DNA of 64,000 nt from Bremerella sp. P1 (GTDB taxonomy: Bacteria > Planctomycetota > Planctomycetia > Pirellulales > Pirellulaceae). Both the position numbers and the translations under genes were made by a program. Below the pieces are notes generated by a model. That model did no database searches. It was not told the origin of the DNA and saw only the letters and a list, made by a program, of their open reading frames with translations. Location of the stretch: assembly GCF_028748185.1 (NCBI RefSeq), contig NZ_CP118164.1:2418001-2482000 (forward strand). The letters are read 5' to 3'. Shown here piece after piece: positions 57,242 through 64,000 of this stretch; position 1 is the stretch's first letter; each line of letters starts with the position of its first letter.

Positions 57242-58900
57242 ATGACGAGGAACGTTATCGCCTGCGGGCTACTGTCCTGCCTGAGCCTGCTTCTGACTGC
57301 ATGTGCGACCCAAGAGGCAGCGGCGCAAGACACCGTTCTCATCGATCTGTATGGTCGCGGTGTGCACGCTTACAACCGAGGCGACTACCTGGAGGCGGAA
57401 AAGCTTCTGGATGCCGTCATTGCCGAAGGCACTTCGGATCCCCGTGCTTACTACTTCCTGGGTCTGACCAACTACAAACTTGGTAACGATGACGAGGCGA
57501 AAGCCGACTTCACCAAGGGTGCTGAGTTGGAACTCGACCGCAGCCAAGTCTATCCAGTCGGCAAGGCACTCGAACGCGTCCAGGGTTCCGAGCGTCTGAT
57601 GTTGGAAGACTACCGCAACAAGGTTCGGACCGAGGTCTACCTGAAGAAGAAAGAACGTCAACGAGCACGTTACGAAGAGCTTAAGCGAGCTGAGGACGAA
57701 GTTTTGCGAAATCGTCAACAGCGTGCTTCGACGCAGCCGGTCGTACCTGTTCCGTCGGAAGACGAAACCGATCCATTCGGCTCGCCTGGTGCCGCGACCA
57801 CTCCGATGACGCCTGCTCCGATTCCTCAGCCTAGTCCAATCGAACCAGAAGTAACCGAAGATCCATTCGGTGGAACTTCGCCTCCGGGATCGCCTACCAA
57901 TCCTGCACCGGCCAGCCCGATGGCTGCACCGACCGATACGGCTGACCCATTCGGTGCCGCTCCGACGACGCCGACCGACGATCCGTTCGGTGCCGCACCG
58001 ATGCCGGAGATGACCCAGCCAGCGGCCGATCCGTTTGGTGCCGCTCCGGCTCCTTCGGCCACGACTCCTAGCGACGACCCATTCGGCGCTGCCCCAACTA
58101 CACCGAATGACGATCCGTTTGGTGCCGTCCCTGCTCCGACAGCGCCCGCTGCGGATCCATTCGGCGCCGCTCCGATGCCAGAAATGACCGAAGACCCATT
58201 CGGTGGAACGTCGCCTCCAGGTTCGGCCACGAATCCTGCACCGGCCAGCCCGACCGAAGCACCCACCGATTTCGCGGAACCCTTCGGAGCTGCACCGGCT
58301 CCTGGTGCTGGGACCGACGGCAAACCGAATCCGGTTTCCGCCGCTTTTGGTGCTCTGGGTAGTGCGTTGATTCCGAGTGTGAAAGTTCCTTCCGTGCCTG
58401 GCATGGGACCTCCTTCCGGAGAATCAACACCTGGCGCGATGCCAGCTGACGACGATCCATTTGGTGGTCAACCCGCTCCGGGAGCTGACCCATTCGGTGC
58501 CGACCCAAGCATGAACGAACAACCGTTTGGTGTTCCTTCCGCCGCTCCATCGAACACGGTTCCCAGTGACGATCCGTTCGGTGCTGAACCAGTCCCAGAA
58601 ATGATTGAAGATCCATTCGGTGGAACGTCGCCTCCAGGATCGCCCACGAATCCTGCACCGGCCAGCCCGACCGAAGCACCCACCAATACCGATCCGTTCG
58701 GAGCAGCGCCTCCCGCAGGTAACGATCCCTTCGGAGCCCCTCCGGCAACCGAGCCAGCTGCGGATCCTTTCGGCGAAGCTCCGGTTCCCAAACCGATGAC
58801 TGAGCCCAGCGACGATCCTTTTGGCGCCGCTCCAGCTCCTGCCCCATCGAACGATCCGTTCGGTGCGAGCGAACCAGCTGCCGATCCTTTCGGTAACTAG
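57242..58900 (+). CDS. TPR lipoprotein with a DPFG-repeat tail
   Basis: The 552-residue protein is probably a lipoprotein: the signal sequence ends in the lipobox LLLTAC with Cys21. A short TPR-type region follows (DTVLIDLYGRGVHAYNRGDY; AYYFLGLTNYKLGNDDEAKA, about 30-115), then a charged coiled coil (about 130-165, KKKERQRARYEELKRAEDEV). Residues 177-551 are low-complexity Pro/Ala with 19 copies of DPFG, plus EPFG and QPFG. A longer block EDPFGGTSPPGS(P/A)TNP occurs three times. The ATG at 57242 is chosen because it opens the signal sequence. Function is unknown; an extracytoplasmic, multivalent binding role is an inference from composition. Confidence 0.8.
   Translation: MTRNVIACGLLSCLSLLLTACATQEAAAQDTVLIDLYGRGVHAYNRGDYLEAEKLLDAVIAEGTSDPRAYYFLGLTNYKLGNDDEAKADFTKGAELELDRSQVYPVGKALERVQGSERLMLEDYRNKVRTEVYLKKKERQRARYEELKRAEDEVLRNRQQRASTQPVVPVPSEDETDPFGSPGAATTPMTPAPIPQPSPIEPEVTEDPFGGTSPPGSPTNPAPASPMAAPTDTADPFGAAPTTPTDDPFGAAPMPEMTQPAADPFGAAPAPSATTPSDDPFGAAPTTPNDDPFGAVPAPTAPAADPFGAAPMPEMTEDPFGGTSPPGSATNPAPASPTEAPTDFAEPFGAAPAPGAGTDGKPNPVSAAFGALGSALIPSVKVPSVPGMGPPSGESTPGAMPADDDPFGGQPAPGADPFGADPSMNEQPFGVPSAAPSNTVPSDDPFGAEPVPEMIEDPFGGTSPPGSPTNPAPASPTEAPTNTDPFGAAPPAGNDPFGAPPATEPAADPFGEAPVPKPMTEPSDDPFGAAPAPAPSNDPFGASEPAADPFGN
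57770..58894 (+). repeat. DPFG-coding repeat array
   Basis: Within this 1.1-kb stretch the tetrapeptide DPFG is encoded 19 times at irregular intervals of about 12-35 codons. Three DNA blocks are closely alike (starting 57857, 58190 and 58607, each about 81 bases), encoding EDPFGGTSPPGS(P/A)TNP and the residues after it. This indicates growth by internal duplication. Confidence 0.9.
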
Positions 58901-59063
58901 AAACAACTTGGACGAGACAACTTGATCTCGCACACGCGGAACTTCGGTTGCGTTTTTCCTTGACGCACCGTCGTTCCGTTTCGGACAATAAGTCCGAACC
59001 TTATCCCGCCCCACCCTGCCGCCGTCAGAGGCGGTCTTGCCAAAACGACAAGGAACCCACCTG

Positions 59064-61283
59064 ATGGTGCGCTCTTCAGTGCTGATTGGTCTCGCGCTCG
59101 TCTGTTGTCTAACCTCGCAGGCTCTTGCTGCCCCGCAGATTGATATCGCCTCGCTTCGCGGTCTAACGATCGGGCAAACAACACGTCTGACCCTTCGCGG
59201 CAAGCAGCTGGGGCCTAACCCGGAAGTGAAGCTCGACTTCCCGGCAGCGGCGATTCGCATCTTGCCTGAGTCCAACGCCGAACGATTGGAACTCGAGATC
59301 GATCTAGCAGCCGAGGTCCAGCCGAAGCATGGTCACCTGCGGGTTGCTTCCGCGACAGGAATCAGCGCACCGATTACGCTCGGAATCGACCAACTCCCCG
59401 AGGCCGTCTTCAGCGAGAAGATCGAATCCCTTCCGATCGCACTCAGCGGGAACCTATCCGGCTCGCAGCTTTTATCGACCACCTTCAGCGGCAAAGCAGG
59501 TCAGCTGGTGATTGCGGAGGTCGAAGCCCAACGCCTGGGAAGCAAACTACAGCCGCTGGTTAGCATTGTCGATCAGCGTGGCACGCAGCTGGCCTATTCC
59601 TCACGTGAAGTCACCCTGCAAGGCGATGCCCGCGTCGAAGTCAAACTACCGGCCGATGGTATCTACACAATCCGGCTGCAAGACGCCCTCTTTAAAGGAA
59701 CTGCACCGGGGCACTTTCGTTTGAAGGTCGGGCAGTTCGAGTACACCGATCTGGAATTACCACTGGCGGTAAGCTCCTGGCGAATCAAACATGGGTTCGG
59801 AGGTGAAGGGGAAGAATTTGGGGAACGGCACGGGTTCGACAACCCAAACCCAGGTTTCGAATTGCCTAAGCATAACGTCTACGTCAGTGGTATTCCCGAG
59901 GCGACCATCTGGCCGGATGATAACTCTCTCGAGGACTCCATTTGGGCCGCACCGATCGGTATCAATAGCGTTCTTTCTGAACCTAAAGAGAAGGACGCAT
60001 TTCTCATCGATGTGACCCCCGGCACGAAGTACCGAGCGGAAGTCTTTGCCCAGCGGCTCCATTCCCCAGTCGATGCCGTGCTGGAAATTCGCAAGCCCGA
60101 TGGCGGCATGCTGGCCAGCTCGGACGACCAAGGGAACACGCCAGATCCGGCCGCTACATTTGATGTTCCCAAAGGGGTGAACCAAGTGAGTGTTTCCGTG
60201 CACGATGTCACGCGTGCTGGCGGTCCGCTGCACTTGTATCGCATCGCGGTCACCCCGGCAAATCACGCCGACTTTCATGTGCACATCCCGAGTCCGGCCA
60301 TCAACATCCCTGCCGGCGGAAGCGCGGTGATGGAAGTCATCGCTCAGCGACGCGGATTCGGGGGACCAATCGCGTTGGCCTTCCCGCAACTGCCGGAAGG
60401 CGTTCAAGTCTCGCTCAACGAAATTCCCGCTGGCGCGGATCGAGCACTGGTGACCTTCACGGCTTCGGCCGAAGCGAAGCAGTCTGCTGTCGTTCCGGTC
60501 ATGGGAAAAGCCAAAGCGAAAGAGCAGGAAGTTTTGCGCGTCGCTGCCGTAGGCACCGACGCTGGCGGATTTGGGTTGGTAGCTTCCGAAGAGAACCTCG
60601 GCATCGGCATCCTTCAAAATCCAAAGCTAACGCTGGCCTATGGTGTTACCCCAGCACCTACCGCCCTGGCCCTGGGGCAACCGATATCGCTGGCCGTGAA
60701 GGTCCAGCGCGGTGAAGGCCAGACAGGACCGGTTCGGTTTTCGCTCGTCACCTCGCAGGTAATTCCCCAGGACAAAGGGAAGCCTGATATGTCGAAGGCG
60801 ATCAAGCTGGAAGGCAACCCGATCCTCGCTGCCGATCAATCGGAAATGACGCTTGTGCTAACGGCTCCCCAAGAGCTGAAAGACATTGCCTGGGACGTTG
60901 CCGTGAAGGGTGAGCTTCTGTCGGATGACAAAAAGCAAGTCAAAGCGTCGGCCACGACACAGGCAGCTCGCATGACGATGGGCTCGCCTATCTTTTTGGC
61001 CCTGACCGGCGAATCGATCGTGCGGCTGAAGGGGAAGATCTCTCGGGCAGGCGGTTTCAAAGAAGCCGTCACGATTGTGACCGAAGGGCTTCCCAAGGAA
61101 GCAAAAGCGGCTCCCGTCGAGGTTGCGGCCGATAAATCGGACTTCGTTGTGGAAATCACGCTGCCGCCTGGGATCCAAGCAAAGCAGCTGGCGGGCGTGA
61201 AATTAGTCGCCAAAACGAAGCGTAACGGGGAAGATGCCACCAGTAATTCGGTGGCCATAAAGTTGGAAACCGGCACGAAATAA
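59064..61283 (+). CDS. Secreted PPC-domain (pre-peptidase C-terminal) protein
   Basis: The 739-residue protein has a signal peptide (VLIGLALVCCLTSQALA, ending about residue 22). It contains two PPC-type beta-sandwich domains (GKAGQLVIAEVEAQRLGSKLQ near 140-240; TPGTKYRAEVFAQRLHSPVD near 325-410) and several Ig-like, Pro/Ala-rich beta domains after them. Many planctomycete proteins of this type are secreted with no catalytic part; none is seen here. The ATG at 59064 is preferred over 59037, because AGGA lies nearby and the signal peptide starts here. It follows the DPFG lipoprotein gene. Confidence 0.8.
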   Translation: MVRSSVLIGLALVCCLTSQALAAPQIDIASLRGLTIGQTTRLTLRGKQLGPNPEVKLDFPAAAIRILPESNAERLELEIDLAAEVQPKHGHLRVASATGISAPITLGIDQLPEAVFSEKIESLPIALSGNLSGSQLLSTTFSGKAGQLVIAEVEAQRLGSKLQPLVSIVDQRGTQLAYSSREVTLQGDARVEVKLPADGIYTIRLQDALFKGTAPGHFRLKVGQFEYTDLELPLAVSSWRIKHGFGGEGEEFGERHGFDNPNPGFELPKHNVYVSGIPEATIWPDDNSLEDSIWAAPIGINSVLSEPKEKDAFLIDVTPGTKYRAEVFAQRLHSPVDAVLEIRKPDGGMLASSDDQGNTPDPAATFDVPKGVNQVSVSVHDVTRAGGPLHLYRIAVTPANHADFHVHIPSPAINIPAGGSAVMEVIAQRRGFGGPIALAFPQLPEGVQVSLNEIPAGADRALVTFTASAEAKQSAVVPVMGKAKAKEQEVLRVAAVGTDAGGFGLVASEENLGIGILQNPKLTLAYGVTPAPTALALGQPISLAVKVQRGEGQTGPVRFSLVTSQVIPQDKGKPDMSKAIKLEGNPILAADQSEMTLVLTAPQELKDIAWDVAVKGELLSDDKKQVKASATTQAARMTMGSPIFLALTGESIVRLKGKISRAGGFKEAVTIVTEGLPKEAKAAPVEVAADKSDFVVEITLPPGIQAKQLAGVKLVAKTKRNGEDATSNSVAIKLETGTK

Positions 61284-61487
61284 CTTTCGCCCCTCTCTGG
61301 ACGGGAAATTGCGGGATTGGGCTCAATTGGGCCGGTAAACGATCTCTATCCTGCCTATACTAAGTGATTCGTCGGCACCCCCCGCCTTTGATTCAGGGTG
61401 CTACGTTCACAATACGAGCACGCTTAGCCCCTAATGATTGAGCGGCTCGTTCGCGATGGGTATTCGATTTCAAGAGAGACAAACCGT

Positions 61488-62651
61488 ATGCACAAGTTTG
61501 CTTTGACCTTGGCCGTGGCAGCTACCATGGTTGTGTCCGCGTCAGCCGCAGAAGTGGTTGGCATCAGCCCCAACAAACCCGAGTCGGGACCATACGTGAA
61601 GATCGATAGCGGCTTCATGGTTCCCTACGAAATCACGATCCCCGGTACCGAAGCCAAGCTGAAGATGATTCCGATTCCAGGCGGCACGTTCAAGCTGGGC
61701 AGCCCTGAATCCGAAGCTGGTCATACAGCAGCTGAAGCTCCTCAGATCGAAGTGGAAGTTCCTCCGTTCTGGATGGCTGAACACGAAACGACCTGGAAGC
61801 AGTACAAGCCGTACATGGAACTGTACGAGTCCTTCAAGGAATTCCAGGCTGGTGGCGTTCGTGCCGTGACCGATGAAAACCGCATCGACGCGATCACCGC
61901 CCCTACTCCGCTTTATGAACCGAGCTTCACCTACGAGCACGGCGAAGATCCAGAACTGCCAGCGGCAACCATGACGAACTACGCAGCTCGTCAGTACACC
62001 AAGTGGCTTAGTGGCGTCACTGGTAACCAGTACCGCCTGCCAAGTGAAGCTGAATGGGAATACGCCGCTTTGGGTGGGGCCGACACGGCTTACCACTTTG
62101 GTGATGACCCAGCCAAGCTGGAAGAGTATGCCTGGTTCGTCGATAACTCGGACGAAGAACCTCACCTGGTTAAGGGCAAGAAGCCGAATCAGTATGGCCT
62201 GTACGACATGCACGGCAACATGTGGGAATGGGTTCTCGATCAGTACAGCGAAGAAGGTTTCGCTCGCCTGGAAGGTAAGAAGCTCAAAGCCCTCGACACG
62301 GTTGCCTGGCCGAACGAACCAGAACCGTTGATGGTCAAAGGTGGCGGCTGGGATGACGACGCCGAGCACGTTCGTGCTGCCGCGAAGATGGGTAGCGAGG
62401 ACGAAGACTGGAAAGAAGAAGACCCCAACATTCCGCTGAGCCCATGGTGGTTCACCAGCTATCCATCGACGATGGTTGGGTTCCGCGTGATTCGTCCATT
62501 GGAAGAACTGCCCAAGAAGGAAGCGGCCAAGTTCTATGTGCCTGAAATCGAGTTCCTGAATCTCGATGTCAGCGACCGTCTGCTCGAAGGACGTGGTGTC
62601 CTCGGCCTGGTCGATCCGGAATTGCCGGCTGCTCTGAAGGAAGACAAGTAA
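61488..62651 (+). CDS. Secreted SUMF1/FGE-fold protein without catalytic cysteines
   Basis: The 387-residue protein has a signal peptide (ALTLAVAATMVVSASA) and a SUMF1-type (formylglycine-generating-enzyme sulfatase-modifying factor) domain: MIPIPGGTFKLGSPE, FWMAEHETTWKQYK, YRLPSEAEWEYAALGG, GLYDMHGNMWEWVLD and KGGGWDDDAEHVRAAAKMG. True aerobic FGE has a catalytic Cys pair near the RGGSW-like segment; here the corresponding KGGGWDDD has none. It is therefore unlikely to mature the nearby sulfatases and may be a lectin- or binding-type SUMF1 protein. A strong terminator follows. Confidence 0.85.
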   Translation: MHKFALTLAVAATMVVSASAAEVVGISPNKPESGPYVKIDSGFMVPYEITIPGTEAKLKMIPIPGGTFKLGSPESEAGHTAAEAPQIEVEVPPFWMAEHETTWKQYKPYMELYESFKEFQAGGVRAVTDENRIDAITAPTPLYEPSFTYEHGEDPELPAATMTNYAARQYTKWLSGVTGNQYRLPSEAEWEYAALGGADTAYHFGDDPAKLEEYAWFVDNSDEEPHLVKGKKPNQYGLYDMHGNMWEWVLDQYSEEGFARLEGKKLKALDTVAWPNEPEPLMVKGGGWDDDAEHVRAAAKMGSEDEDWKEEDPNIPLSPWWFTSYPSTMVGFRVIRPLEELPKKEAAKFYVPEIEFLNLDVSDRLLEGRGVLGLVDPELPAALKEDK

Positions 62652-62673
62652 GCTTCCTGATCAATGAATCCAC

Positions 62674-62708
62674 AAGCCCTCTTCCACTTAGTGAAAGAGG
62701 GCTTTTTT
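62674..62708 (+). terminator. Intrinsic terminator after the SUMF1-fold gene
   Basis: AAGCCCTCTT (62674-62683) and AAGAGGGCTT (62695-62704) form a perfect 10-base stem with an 11-base loop and a six-base T run (62703-62708). It lies between the convergent SUMF1 and chemoreceptor genes. Confidence 0.92.
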
Positions 62709-62717
62709 GTGGTTCGA

Positions 62718-64000
62718 TTAATACTTGAACTGGTTCACTAGCGTGTGCAGCGTGGTGGCCAGTCCCGATAGATCTCGACCGGCTGCCTTGGCTTGATCGG
62801 CACTTCCGGCCGTCTGCTTCGATTGCTCGTCCACGCGAGTGATATTCTGAGCGATCTCGCGGCTGGCAGTGGCCGATTCGGTGAGACCCAGCGAAATGGC
62901 TTCTGCTGAGGTTGCCGTCTCGTTCACGTTCGAGGCCACACCTTCGATCGTCGAGCTTTGCTTTTCCATCGAAGTCGCAATCAGCTGCGAGAACTGATTG
63001 ACGTTGGTGATCGCATCGGCCATATTCCGAATCGCATGCACGGCGTGACCGGTTGAAGATTGAATCTCTTCGATCCGGGCCCGAATGTCTTCGGTCGCTT
63101 CGGCCGTCTGGCGAGCCAGGGCCTTCACCTCGGTTGCCACCACGGCAAAACCCTTGCCAGCCTCGCCGGCTCGGGCAGCTTCAATCGTCGCGTTCAACGC
63201 CAACAGGTTGGTCTGTTCGGCAATGTCTTGAATGGTGATCGTCACCTTGCCAATCGATTCGGCCAACGAATCCAAATGGCTGATCCGCTGATTTCCTTCT
63301 TCCGCCGTTTTCGTCGCATCCGAAGCGATATTGGCTGCTTGATCGGCATTTCGCACGACTTCGCCATTGCTCTCGCTCATCTCCGCGGCCGCCTCGGCCA
63401 CCTTGCGGATGCGCTGCGTCATCTCTTCGGTCTGGGCGGCCATGCGGTTGATGTTGACCGACATCTCTTCCGAAGCCGCAGCCACGGCCGCCGACTGGGT
63501 TGTCGAATCGGCCGCTCCCGAAGCCAGCTCGGTCGCCGTTTGCGTCAGCGAACCGGAAGACGCGGTTAACGTGGTCGCGTTCTCGGCAATCTGAGTCACG
63601 ATCCCCCGCACCTTGTCGGCAAAGCGATTAAAGTACTCGGCCAGTTCACCCAGTTCGTCATTGCTCTTAACGTTCAGCTTCTTCGTCAGGTCGCCATCTC
63701 CTTCGGCAATATCCCTCAGCAGGTTCACAGCCTGGCGAATCGGTTTCGAGACACGTCCAGCCATCAGCCAAAGAACACCCAAAGCGATCACCGACGAGAT
63801 ACCGCCGATGATGATCTGCCATAGCATCAAGCCGTTGGCTGCCGCCTGCGTTTGAGCTGTCGGCACCGAAACGACAACGCCCCACGTGGTCGCCGAATTG
63901 CCCAGCGTCACTGGCTGAACGGCTTCCAACTGATTATCGACGTAACCACAAACCGTTTCTCGCTCGGCGATGCTGGTAAGTTTTTCGGTCGACTCGATCA
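62718..64000 (-). CDS. Methyl-accepting chemotaxis protein (5' end outside the window)
   Basis: The reading frame stays open to the window edge, so the N-terminus with its first membrane helix and most of the sensor domain is missing. The visible part shows the end of a periplasmic Cache-like sensor (GNSATTWGVVVSVP), a membrane helix (LWQIIIGGISSVIALGVLWLM), a HAMP domain (KPIRQAVNLLRDIAEGDGDL) and a long coiled-coil signalling domain with the conserved hairpin EAARAGEAGKGFAVVATEVK. It signals through CheA/CheW to the flagellar or type IV pilus machinery. The ligand is unknown. No other chemotaxis gene is in view. Confidence 0.92.
   Translation of the reverse strand, partial: IESTEKLTSIAERETVCGYVDNQLEAVQPVTLGNSATTWGVVVSVPTAQTQAAANGLMLWQIIIGGISSVIALGVLWLMAGRVSKPIRQAVNLLRDIAEGDGDLTKKLNVKSNDELGELAEYFNRFADKVRGIVTQIAENATTLTASSGSLTQTATELASGAADSTTQSAAVAAASEEMSVNINRMAAQTEEMTQRIRKVAEAAAEMSESNGEVVRNADQAANIASDATKTAEEGNQRISHLDSLAESIGKVTITIQDIAEQTNLLALNATIEAARAGEAGKGFAVVATEVKALARQTAEATEDIRARIEEIQSSTGHAVHAIRNMADAITNVNQFSQLIATSMEKQSSTIEGVASNVNETATSAEAISLGLTESATASREIAQNITRVDEQSKQTAGSADQAKAAGRDLSGLATTLHTLVNQFKY

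Overview
The window reads as ordinary chromosome of a planctomycete, probably order Pirellulales (Blastopirellula/Bremerella-like). The lineage call is an inference from gene content: planctomycete-type secreted cytochrome c proteins (PSCyt1/DUF1549/DUF1553 and DUF1587/1592/1588/1585) each paired with a Tat-type partner (DUF1501, DUF1552), two secreted sulfatases, many secreted or membrane-anchored repeat proteins, frequent GTG/TTG starts and weak Shine-Dalgarno sites. No rRNA, tRNA, CRISPR, prophage or insertion sequence was found.

Layout. 1-0.8 kb: a pentapeptide-repeat protein. 0.8-9.2 kb (minus): two tandem cytochrome/partner pairs, presumably for extracellular or periplasmic breakdown of complex substrates. 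9.5-12.8 kb (minus): a compact fatty-acid cluster of ketosynthase, two hot-dog dehydratases and an unusual acyl carrier protein, with a recognisable promoter and terminator. 13-17.7 kb (plus): nadA, a secreted unknown, rpmA with a structured leader, obg and coaX. 17.7-22.4 kb (minus): gyrA followed tightly by GDP-mannose dehydratase and a GDP-deoxyhexose reductase. 22.7-25.4 kb (minus): three single-pass membrane proteins with helical repeats. 25.5-29.1 kb: a CPBP protease, a MagIII-like DNA glycosylase, groES and a secreted alpha/alpha-toroid protein. 29.2-34 kb (minus): a methyltransferase, an osmoprotectant ABC transporter (permease fused to binding protein, plus ATPase) and a DUF2254 membrane protein. 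34.3-38.7 kb: an ArsR regulator, an SRPBCC-GyrI fusion, a cation exchanger, two tandem TerB-like proteins and a YCII protein. 39-43.6 kb: two convergent sulfatases and a flavin monooxygenase. 44.1-46.3 kb: a protein with helix-hairpin-helix and sigma-region-4-like segments behind a long leader, and a glycosyltransferase. 46.5-56.9 kb: peptidase T, a DEDDy exonuclease, DUF1499, a GT1 glycosyltransferase, TPR and HEAT proteins, a DNase I-fold enzyme and small unknowns. 57.2-64 kb: a lipoprotein with 19 DPFG motifs, a PPC-domain exoprotein, a SUMF1-fold protein lacking catalytic cysteines, and a chemoreceptor running off the window end.

The most unusual items are the DPFG-repeat lipoprotein, the sigma4/HhH protein with its three-hairpin leader, the rpmA leader with two mutually exclusive stems, the self-contained ketosynthase/dehydratase/ACP cluster, the gyrA-gmd-reductase operon and the lysine-less endonuclease III relative. 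I saw nothing that I can call a complete new defence or mobile system.
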